Assembly (NCBI GenBank): GCA_026419785.1
Contig: JAODTK010005846.1
Location: 124,001-188,000, forward strand
Length of the DNA stretch: 64,000 bases
Direction: 5' to 3'
Source: Sclerodactyla briareus
Taxonomy: Eukaryota; Echinodermata; Holothuroidea; Dendrochirotida; Sclerodactylidae
Numbering within the stretch: the stretch's first letter is position 1; the number at the start of each line of letters is the position of its first letter. Position numbers and translations under genes: made by a program. Of this stretch, positions 1-8,810 are shown piece by piece. The notes beneath the pieces are model-generated. The model was not told the DNA's origin, searched no databases, and was given only the letters and a program-made list of their open reading frames with translations.

Positions 1-114
1 ACGGCTTACAATTGAAGAGTGTGGGTGCCCACGTAATAAGATTAAGAATTTCCCAACTTATTATAGCATACAGTAACCCAATGGGACGAAATCAACTGAT
101 CATAGGTGTGTACG

Positions 115-121
115 TAAGGCC

Positions 122-167
<46 letters not shown>

Positions 168-524
168 GTCCTAACTTTCGGGGCTGAAGTTTGGGGCTGA
201 GGGCCTTTTTTTTTTTTTTTTGCTCTCAGACAGTCCAATACCCATATTTAGTACTGTATGTTCCGCGGTACACATTCTGGAAATGAGCATGAGGCTTCTT
301 TTTTTTTTTTTTCCCCCTGAGTATACCCCCTAAGGGCCACAAGCCATCCCAAAAATGTTCCTTACATAGTTAGCATGGCACCAGTAGTAAGCTTTTTCCT
401 TTAGAACACCATATTTTGGAAGAAGTTATCAATGAAGTTGTTCAAAAAAAAAGAAATTTGACAATTATCTAAAAAAGCGTGCGGGCGGGGACGAGAAACT
501 GCTTTCTTTTTTTACTTGGCCTAA
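115..524. mobile_element. MITE-like element with long terminal inverted repeats
   Basis: The left end reads AGGCCAAGTAAAAA and the right end TTTTTACTTGGCCT, an exact inversion. Past the A/T run the match continues: AGTTTCTGTCC on the left against AGTTTCTCGTCC on the reverse complement of the right end (near 490-505). Inverted ends of roughly 30 bases around a ~400-bp core with no ORF fit a non-autonomous DNA transposon. The left terminal repeat contains a 36-A run (126-161), probably expanded after insertion. Poly-T runs lie inside at 206-221 and near 299-312. The flanks are TA on the left and AA/TA on the right, so a TA target duplication is possible but not clear. The superfamily is unknown. 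Confidence 0.6.
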
Positions 525-556
525 TAGTTCATGCCATCCATCATTGGATCGGACTG

Positions 557-594
557 AACATCGGCCGATGTTAGAAAGTAAAACATCGGCCATT
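557..594. repeat. 16-bp perfect palindrome plus a repeated half-site
   Basis: AACATCGGCCGATGTT (557-572) is a perfect palindrome. Its left half recurs at 581-591 as AACATCGGCC. It lies just outside the right end of the MITE-like element. It could form a cruciform or be a dimeric binding site. No function is shown. Confidence 0.6.
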
Positions 595-2470
595 AGCCTT
601 TTCGCAAATAGCCTCTCGCAACGCATTGTGGTCTAGCTCAAGGGGCAAAGTAGGCAAATTTACGGAAGGCCAAAAAGGAAATTCACTGGATAAAATTGAT
701 TTTTCTTGCGACAGATAGCACATTTTAGCTGAAAATTTCACACAATAAAGATAAAAAACTTATCGGGGACAACATACTAAATTTTGAGAGAATAGCACAG
801 CGAATGAAGAAAATAATTGGAATTTACAAGTTTTTCCAATACAACCCCCCATAGTATCCCAGCATGCATCAAACTATCCCACAGTGCACCACAACATGCT
901 ATTTGCGAAAATGTCTATCGGATCAGCATGCAAGTCATTTCGGTAGAGCCAATAATTATCACCTTGCTTACTGAAAATTACTTTCTCCTGGACTGTGTCC
1001 AACTCCTAAAACCATACCAGTGAGACTACAAGGAGTATACTGTTCGCAGTCTGCGAAGCCTGGACAAGTGACTTTCTCATGTGCATCCGTTGGCAAGCAG
1101 TGTTGGACAATAGCACAGCTTAGGCTGAAGATTTCATGGGAATAGTATCGAGGCCTATCGTTAGGATACGCCAATAGCTGTCAGCATGTTTTTGAAATAA
1201 AGATCCTTGACATAACATGCAAAGGTATCAATGTGAAAATCGAATGTGGAGTACCTTGAAAGTGTTTCGTATCACTACGTGGTCGTCATAGATGAGAAAA
1301 CTGTTCGGGTGGAGAAAAAGATCATTTTCGTGCCCCTCCCGACAAGACTCTCTTCATACGCAGTCGAACGCAACGTGACCTGGAATTGTTCGTTGGAGCA
1401 TTAGATTACTCCAGTGAGTGAGCCCCCAATATGCAAATTACATATATTCCTGAGACTTGCCCCATTGGCCCAAAGTTTTGCGCTTTTGGCGCAATTTTGC
1501 GATCCGTGTCTTTGCAGCCTTTACCACAACGTTTTTCTTCTATAGATTATTCGTAAGTACATTCAATCGAGCATGTGGTCAGACTGATTGCGTCTAAACA
1601 TCGATATCAAGGCCAATGATGGGTCAATTGCGTAATAGGAAATTTCGAGAGTAGGTCATTGTGCAATAAGGGAAATATATATATTTAGATTACAAGTTAG
1701 AATGCAAGTTCAGACACGATTTGGTAGGAGAACCAAACGACCTTCTGTCAGACCAGTTAAGCCAGGTACCCAACAAAAGAAACCACCCATCATGCCGCAC
1801 TATCGGCAATTCAGTACAAGGACTAGGGAACTGCACAGTCATAGTATGTAGATACCATACATGTCAGTGTTAGTGGCTAGACATTGGGTCATCTCCCGTC
1901 GAAAGAAAAAACAATTTTTTTTGACGTATTTGCGTGTTGCAACTGCCAACTTTTGACAGTATAATGCACATGACGACCCTCTCGCCCCGCAGGCGTCTAC
2001 GAGTCAATAAAAATGTCAGTGCGCCAAATAGCTATAGTAGGATTCCATAGTCCATAGACGTACAAAGCGCTGTGAACACTAACAAAGAAAAAAGAAGAAG
2101 AAATAATACAACACAAGTGATAATGTCAGTTACACAAATTAAATGTATCTTGAGGTGACGCTTGAAGACGGTGGTGGGAAGGGGAGCCTGGTCACTTGCT
2201 AGGGAGACAATTCCACGGCTTCGGAGCGATGCCGAAAACGCGATCGCCATCACAGGTTAGGTTTGTTAGTATTACGCCATCTCTCTCTGGTTGCTAGCAA
2301 TCCAAAACTCATCAGCATTCTTCATTAGGATCATGTGACATTACTCTGCTTACGTCATGGTATCACGTCTGTTCCCTTATCTCTTTTCTGGACCTTCGGG
2401 CATCTGGCTCTGGCATTCCGTATAGTCTTGCTGTGAAGATAAACAATGCAATGTTTAGTGTACTCATTAT
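595..2470. other. No supported gene; one Ig-like peptide stretch
   Basis: Nothing certain is seen here. Around 1,290-1,395 (+) a stop-free frame reads like the start of an extracellular Ig domain (residues LPTRLSSYAVERNVTWNCS) and then meets a TAG. A splice-like acceptor (ACGCAG, ending 1,363) and donor (CCA|GTGAGT at 1,414) lie in the same place but favour a different frame. These may be coincidence. Confidence 0.25.
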
Positions 2471-2477
2471 TAGGATA

Positions 2478-3095
2478 GAAAGGTAGGAAGGAGGTAGGTT
2501 AAGTGGAGGTAGGTAGGTAGGTAGTCAGGAAGGTAGGTAGGTAGGTAGGTAGTAGGTAGGTAGGTAGGCAGGCAGGTAGGTAGGTAGGTAGGTAAGTAGG
2601 TAGGTAGGTATAGACATGCAGGCAGGCAGGCAGACAGACAGACAGACAGGCAGGTAGGTAGGTAGGTAGGTAGGTAGGTAGGTAGGTAGGTAGGGACGTA
2701 GGTAGGTAGGTAGTAGGTAGGTAGGTAGGTAGGTAGGTAGGTAGGCAGACAGGCAGGCAGGTAGGTAGGTAGGTAGTAGGTAGGTAGGTAGGTAGGTAGG
2801 TAGGTAGGTAGTAGGTAGGTAGGTAGGTAGGTAGTAGGTAGGTAGGTAGTAGGTAGGTAGGTAGGAAGGTAGGTAGGTAGGTAGGTAGGTAGGTAGGTAG
2901 GTAGTAGGTAGGTAGGTAGGCAGGCAGGTAGGTAGGTAGGTAGGAGGTAGGTAGGTAGGTAGGTAGGAAGGTAGGTAGGTAGGTAGTAGGTAGGTAGGTA
3001 GGTAGGTAGGTAGGTAGTCAGGAAGGTAGGTAGGTAGGTAGGTAGGAGGTAGGTAGGTAGGTAGGTAGGTAGGCAGGCAGGCAGGCAGGCCGGTA
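2478..3095. repeat. TAGG-derived satellite (~620 bp)
   Basis: This is a long run of GGTA/TAGG tetramers, broken by GTAGTAGG trimer slips and by blocks where GGTA has become GGCA or GACA (2,610-2,660, 2,745-2,760, 2,915-2,930, 3,070-3,090). The repeated variant blocks suggest higher-order expansion by unequal exchange and not only single-unit slippage. The reverse strand gives a 216-codon Leu-Pro-Thr-Tyr frame that is a by-product of the repeat and not a protein. Confidence 0.95.
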
Positions 3096-3434
3096 GGTAC
3101 CTAAGTGGGGTTCCAAGCAATAGAGACTAATTTTTGCTTGACAACGGCATTTGCGGCGACATCTTAACAATTGGGGGTCCCGATCGAACCTTCCAGTGGT
3201 TTCGCCCCTCTGGAACGGTAAGCGTTAAAAATTGTTGAAAGTTCTCATATGGTTGAAGGTTCTCATTTAGTAGTCTCCTACTGCGGGCGAGGAATACATC
3301 CCCAACACCCCACCAAATACAAACTGAATAAACAGGCAAGTTGACCGATCGACTGACCATTCGCCGCACCGAGGATCATAGCCCTTCGATTCCCAGATAA
3401 CTGAACTCGTTCGGCTTCCAATGAGTAGGATACA

Positions 3435-3494
3435 ATGTTGAAGACATTATATAGTGAGGACAACTTAATTTCTACACGGAATGACAAATTTGAG
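3435..3494 (+). CDS. Candidate exon, possibly first coding exon, unknown protein
   Basis: Twenty codons from an ATG at 3,435 (MLKTLYSEDNLISTRNDKFE) end at a textbook donor, GAG|GTGAGT, in phase 0. The frame is closed upstream by TAG at 3,426-3,428, so either this ATG starts translation or a poor acceptor (the same TAG) opens the exon. It joins in frame with the candidate exon at 3,982-4,059 across a 487-bp intron. I do not recognise the product. A strong - strand initiator exon at 4,728-4,890 would converge on this gene, so one of the two models may be wrong. Confidence 0.3.
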
Positions 3495-3603
3495 GTGAGT
3501 ATGAGAGCATTGAGGCCAGGGAAACAGAAGAATCAAGTACGTCCATGTTTTCGTGATTGCCTTTCCAATCTTCTCATTACAGACGATAAGTTAAGTATTC
3601 CTG

Positions 3604-3735
3604 CAATTTATTTATTATTTATATTTAATTTATTTAAATTTGTTTTTTTAATTGATTTTATTTATTTATTTATTATTATTTATTTATTTTTTAATTTATT
3701 TATTTATTTAGTTATTTATTATTTATCATTTTATC
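3604..3735. repeat. TTTA/ATTT low-complexity run
   Basis: Imperfect (TTTA)n with T-runs. It lies inside the proposed intron between the candidate exons at 3,435 and 3,982. Confidence 0.9.
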
Positions 3736-3981
3736 TATGCATTCTCTTATCAGGCAACAATTAACAAAACACCATATGTATCACACAGTAGAAGGAATAA
3801 GTTCTCCCCCTTATACTCCTCTTAAAGAAGGAAGCAGGGAACACGGGTCTACTCTATATCCCATCCCCCACATATGCTAATGCTCTGATAAAAAACAACT
3901 GATCACTGGTGCAACATGACACCATTTCGGGTATTTAATTTTACACACAAAGAATCACTAAATTTCTATTTGTGTCTTTAG

Positions 3982-4059
3982 GGACGGCCCCCATATGCGG
4001 CAGCCTCCACGAGGAGGAGTGACGATGGTAAACTATTTGTAAGAGAATGGGTGATACAG
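3982..4059 (+). CDS. Candidate internal exon, unknown protein
   Basis: A strong pyrimidine tract (TTTCTATTTGTGTCTTTAG) precedes a stop-free block of exactly 26 codons, beginning GRPPYAAASTRRSDDG and ending LFVREWVIQ. The block ends at CAG|GTACAA. Both boundaries are phase 0, matching the donor at 3,494. An alternative donor (GATG|GTAAAC at 4,027) would shorten it. The peptide has mixed, protein-like composition with a basic stretch, but I cannot name a family. Support is splice-site logic only. Confidence 0.35.
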
Positions 4060-4727
4060 GTACAATGATCCATTACACTTCATAAACACACTGATGAAGT
4101 ACGGACACTAAGATCAACAATGAATAGTAGCGGCCGGTATTGAAACTGGACACATAATCGCCCGGCGAGGCAGAGGCAGGGACCCGCGGACTTGGTTCAC
4201 GCGTAAAAGGCGTTGCGAGTTGTTACAGTGAATTACTGTTACATGGGCGTGTAGGAAATGATCAACCCTTGATCCGCACTAGCATTTCTATAGTGACTGA
4301 AATAATTTGAAACAGAGCAGGAGATAGGCCTCGCCAGTTTCCTGTGCAATCACCAGGTTTGTGTAAGATTACTAGCACAAAGAGAGAACATGCGATGGTG
4401 AATTTTGAATTCAAATGAACCATGAATGAGCTAATACATCGTATGATCACACCATTAGAGATTTTATGACAATTTTCGTATGAAAAATAGCAAAATAAAA
4501 CGGGACAACCAGCATTGGATGTTGGAAAGGTTTTGAACAAATCCATGGAGAGAAAATATGGCGAGTTAGCATAAATCACCAAAGCGACAAAGCTCTGTAA
4601 ATGGATCAGCTAACAATGTCAAGTTCCGCATTCAGGTAACGTGTGCCCCTATTAGTAGTTTAGTAGGCACATGTGATGAATTATTTCCGCTATTAGCCTT
4701 TGCTAAAATAAAACAAAGTAATTTTAC

Positions 4728-4890
4728 CTTCTTCCAGTCTCTTCTGAAGCTCTCTTTCGGGTTTGTCCGACGACTGCTCGCTCGTCTCAGCAAGACTCCA
4801 TAATGCGTCAACCCCATTCATATTTTGCAGTTTTACAGCGACCCTGTGGGCTGTGGTAGAATACACGTCTGACTTCTTATCCTTCGCCAT
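4728..4890 (-). CDS. Candidate first coding exon (MAKDKK protein), unknown family
   Basis: The minus strand has an ATG in excellent context (AACAAAATGGCG) at 4,890. It opens 54 codons plus one base that read like real protein: a basic start (MAKDKKSDVY), then RVAVKLQNMNGVDALWSLAE, then a charged, probably helical tail (KPERELQKRLEE). The exon stops at GAAG|GTAAAAT, a good donor in phase 1. The same frame extends 20 codons upstream of this ATG (from 4,950), but the context favours the internal ATG. No acceptor-like tract lies just upstream, which fits a first exon. I see no convincing second exon at lower coordinates. I do not recognise the family; a small coiled-coil protein is one guess. Confidence 0.5.
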
Positions 4891-5759
4891 TTTGTTTTCT
4901 TCAGAACACGGAACCACGCCTCCAACGTCACTGTGCACCACTACAACCATTCCATTAAGCCTTTTTAACTAGTCTGATACGGGTTATCCTTCCTGGTGTA
5001 GAACTCGTCGCAGCATCGAACACCGATATACTGGCACAAAACATGTCTGGACACGGTGCACGGTTCAGTCATTCCAAAACCAAAGTCGTTGGTGTCAGAG
5101 TTATGACATACGTGTCATACCAGAACGATGGGAAGCCTTACGGCAAATATAGCTCCTGGGTCGTCCCGCTTGCGATACTTCACAGTAAATATTGAATTTG
5201 CCTGATAATAAGTGGTAAAGGTCATCACCATACCGACGCTATCCGTTGAGAGCGTCTGTCTAGCATGCCCTGTCCTGGTGTCTGATTGCTTATGTACTCC
5301 CTTACATGGTTTTACACAGCTATAAACCAGTCTGTGCTATGTTTGTTGTTTGTTTCCAACGAATACACAAGCATTGAGGGCATTCTGTGAAACGAACACC
5401 GAATATATTACCCTTCAATAGTCACACTTGAACATCCTTTGCGAAACGAATTCTCAACCCATTGCGTATCAGACCGTTCTTTCAAAAACACCATTACACA
5501 CACACATCTATGTTGTACTGTTAGGGTGAACGCCTATGGGAGGAAATACCATTTCTGAGCCTCTGCGTCGATGAAACGCGATGTATGACGCGCTATTGCA
5601 TTGCTGTAGCCGTATACTCGCCAATTATAACTGACGAATAATGATAACAAATTACGTGAAAAGGGCTGATAGGTTCAGTTTATTCTCGATAAGCTCTAAA
5701 ATCCGATCGCTTGTTACACCAAACAGTGGTTTAGACGAATCTGGAGACGATACACTCAC

Positions 5760-5783
5760 CTAGATGGCGTAGTTATGATTTCC
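5760..5783 (-). CDS. Candidate 24-nt microexon
   Basis: On the minus strand a strong acceptor (TTTCTACTCATTTATTTCCAG) is followed after exactly 24 bases (GGAAATCATAACTACGCCATCTAG) by a near-perfect donor (AG|GTGAGTG). Twenty-four is divisible by three, as expected of a skippable microexon. One phase reads G|EIITTPS|AG without a stop; the phase-0 frame ends in TAG. It lies 870 bp upstream, in the minus sense, of the initiator exon at 4,890, so it could instead be an untranslated 5' exon of that gene. Confidence 0.35.
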   Translation of the reverse strand, partial: GNHNYAI

Positions 5784-5789
5784 CTGGAA

Positions 5790-6920
5790 ATAAATGAGTA
5801 GAAAGTCCAACGAAATATTCATTAGAGAAACCATACGAGGGAGTTAAGTCTGCGCGACTCATCCCGAAGTACGGGTTTAGTATTGATGTTTAAGAAATGC
5901 AGTGCGTTGTAATGAGTATATTGAAGAATGTTAATGGATTTGCCCTGGGTTTTGCAGCCGTCAAAATAGGTTGACATACCGGTAGGTTAAATTATATAAA
6001 ATACATGCAAACAACTTGTGTAACGAAAGGCAATCGTAGTGTTTTATCGTGGAGCTCGTCATAAATTGAGATAATTAGGCAAATCGCAATCATGTAAAAT
6101 GGTTTTGGCCACATCGAGAACGAAATGGCGGCAATCGTATGATTAACATAATTTATGCATTTTCGTCACAGGAAATCATGTGAAAGGTGGGAGGTTATGT
6201 GGACTGGTAATAAACACCAGACAGGTCAATTGGGTTGTTAGTAAATGTTTCGCTGGTATCTTTGTTACTGGAGAAGGTTAAGAAACTACACTCAAAATGG
6301 CAAGCTTATTGAGGCTAGCGATATAAGGTTTGAGTGTCACCACGATCCCAATCGTCCACCCAATGGAACAGAACCTCTTGATGGAAGGAAAGGGAAAGGT
6401 GTTTTTCTTATTATTTTAGGAGTAATTAATTCGTTTTTGAAATAAAACACAGCGCCAGATTGATTCGAGTTGTTTCGTGGAAATGGTATCAAGAGTGATG
6501 TAACAGTGGTCTTTAGCAGAGAATTTTGACTTGATACAATGAGCGTTTTTTAGACCCTGGTGTCTATGTTCTCTGAAAGCCAAGACATCTGAATCACTTT
6601 AAAAAAATAGACATTTTCACAACCATATGTCATCATCGATACGCGGAACCGGCCCATAGTAACATAATGTTGATTGTAAGTCTGTTAGGCTATACCATCT
6701 GAGCACGAATTAACACTAACACGACATACAAAATATGTAGGCCTCAAAACCAGTGAAATGAAAACGTTTACTGGATGAGAAAGTTACTAAATTACTTGAC
6801 TGTGAGATGCATTTTTCAATGAATGCCTAGTAAAGCCGCGTTTCCATGCACGCGGGCGGGCGGGCGTTTTTTCGAAATCACGCACCTCAGTGTGTATATG
6901 CGCTATATAGAACCGTGTAG
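5790..6920. other. No supported gene
   Basis: AT-rich unique-looking sequence. A + strand frame at 6,280-6,400 (residues IEASDIRFECHHDPNRPPNG) has protein-like composition and ends near AAG|GTGTTT, but the acceptor is poor and I do not call it. Confidence 0.3.
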
Positions 6921-6927
6921 CCTACCA

Positions 6928-6990
6928 TTATTTTTGTTATTATTGCTATTATCATTATTATTATTATCATTATTATCATTATTTTTTAAT
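6928..6990. repeat. ATT/ATC microsatellite
   Basis: Imperfect (ATT)n with ATC variants. Two (GCGG)-type runs lie just before it (6,852-6,866). Confidence 0.9.
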
Positions 6991-7459
6991 CAAATACCGG
7001 ACGCATAGGCCTCTAGTGTTAATCTAAACAACCGGTGTTTGTTTCTTGAGAACCATTGTTCTAAATGTCAACGATAGCGCCTAAATACAAATAATTATTT
7101 AATACAATTAACTTCACAATTGCCAGGTTTTGGAGATTTAATTTAGCATAAACTTGACACGTCTGGTTCACAAAGCATGCTAATATGTGTTCAATAGGTG
7201 TCCGTCGCCTGTGAAAAAATGGAAAAATTGTATAAGATCTCATTAAGAGTGTTGAAACAGTTAGGAGTGTTGCTTGGAACATGATTTGAACATAACTTTG
7301 TTCTCTACTCTGCACTATCGGCTACAAGCCAGTAAGATTGCAGGGAAATCCCCGGAAATCGATTACGAAATACCACGCCCGCCCGCCTTGCAAAAAATAA
7401 ACAGCTAAGACATGGAATGACACCGTAGATCAGTTCAGTTTGTTTCATCACTGTATTTG

Positions 7460-7608
<149 letters not shown>

Positions 7609-8282
7609 AGGAAAATGTTAAAACGTGGTGTTACTAATAAGGAGAGAGCCATTCCCGTGTGGTCCTAAATGTAATTTGATGCATCATGGCACTTTGAAAC
7701 AGCCACTCCGTTCTAAATTAAATGTTGCGTTTTCCACTTGATCTTCTTGGGGTGGAATTCAAGTCGCGGTAGTTTCAATCTGGAGGAATCAAACACTACT
7801 AAACACCATTCGGCAAAAATAACGGAGAACTGTTGCCACAATGTCAAATGCTTATTTTTTCTTCCGTATACTCCCCCCAAACAGAGTGTACAATTTACTC
7901 CAGTGACATCAGACAAATATGTATGTACATATGTGAACACATAGATTTTCAATGCTTATAAAATGAGAAGCAAACTCGCACTAATCACCCAGTGGGGGGC
8001 ATCGTATGCCTGCTTCTACACCAAAGTTTATGTCGCCGTAACATTACTCTGGAGTTGACTATACGTTTGACTCCGAGGAGTATGTATCCAAAAGTTATCT
8101 ACTGCGTTTTCCTTTGTGCTAAACTCTTTTCAGCGGGCTCTGTGGCTTTCAGCTACCACTTTCTCAAAGCTAGTTGATGAATGTGCGCCATATTCGCCTA
8201 GGTGCCAGATTATTTTTCTTGTTCAAAATTCGTCTGATTATAGGACAGCCAGGCCATCAGTTACTAGCCATGCTACAATAAG

Positions 8283-8357
8283 TCGGGCGCGACGTCAAGG
8301 GTCGGACGCGACGTCAAAGGTCGGGCGCGACGTCAAGGGTCGGACGCGACGTCAACG
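8283..8357. repeat. Four tandem 19-bp units with ACGTCA cores
   Basis: The units TCGGGCGCGACGTCAAGGG and TCGGACGCGACGTCAAAGG alternate twice, so the true unit is a 38-bp dimer present two times, the last slightly truncated. Every unit holds CGACGTCA (a CRE/ATF half-site) followed by AAGGTCGG/AGGGTCGG (nuclear-receptor half-site-like). It is CpG-rich against an AT-rich background and lies 120 bp before an Ig-domain exon. Regulatory use is inference. Confidence 0.85.
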
Positions 8358-8477
8358 CTCATTTTCGACCCATAAAATAACTTCCGTTGTCACGTCCCCT
8401 TAGAGCAAAATATATTCATATTCTTGCAAACAATGGCACCCGCTCATATCTCTTTTTTTTTCAATTCTATGTTACAG

Positions 8478-8810
8478 TACCACGGATTCTGAAACAGATA
8501 TCGTCCTTTGAGGAGTTCGAAGGATCCACCTTCACCCTGCGACTGATGATGAAGGAGTGAAAAAAAAAAAAAACCGCTAACACTAAGTATTTCAGACACA
8601 GTGTCGGGGTTATGTCAAAATTACACCTCTTCTGTCAGAAAGAAGGCGAACGTTGGAGTCAACCAACTGGTGACCGTCGTCATACCTTTGAAAAGAAAGC
8701 ACGTCGGCGAGCACAAGTGCACACTTGTCGCGAACAACACAGCCGGCAGGGCCATGTTTAAATTTGATCTGAATGTCGAGCCTCACGGAGAATCGTGTAT
8801 AGTCCTCTGA
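8478..8810 (+). pseudogene. Frame-broken I-set Ig domain exon
   Basis: After an acceptor (TATGTTACAG) a phase-1 frame reads PRILKQISSFEEFEGSTFTL, the A-B strand pattern of an I-set Ig domain. The frame then meets a TGA at a run of 13 A (8,559-8,571). In another frame the domain resumes as KPLTLSISDT, later KRKHVGEHKCTLVANNTAG and FKFDLNV: the F strand (G-E-x-x-C), the N-x-x-G turn and the G strand. So one Ig domain is split by frame changes around the homopolymer. It ends with TGA at 8,808-8,810. It is either decayed or affected by a homopolymer sequencing error. A TTTCAG at 8,595 could serve as an acceptor, but the implied 39-nt intron is too short and the alignment favours continuity. Titin/twitchin/MLCK-like Ig domains are the nearest family. 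Confidence 0.6.

Noticed and set aside
2470..3120. 216-codon Leu-Pro-Thr-Tyr ORF on the minus strand
   Set aside because: Pure translation of a tetranucleotide satellite; any frame through it lacks stops.
3165..3290. tRNA on the minus strand (GGTTCGATCGG B-box word)
   Set aside because: No A box at the right distance and no cloverleaf can be drawn.
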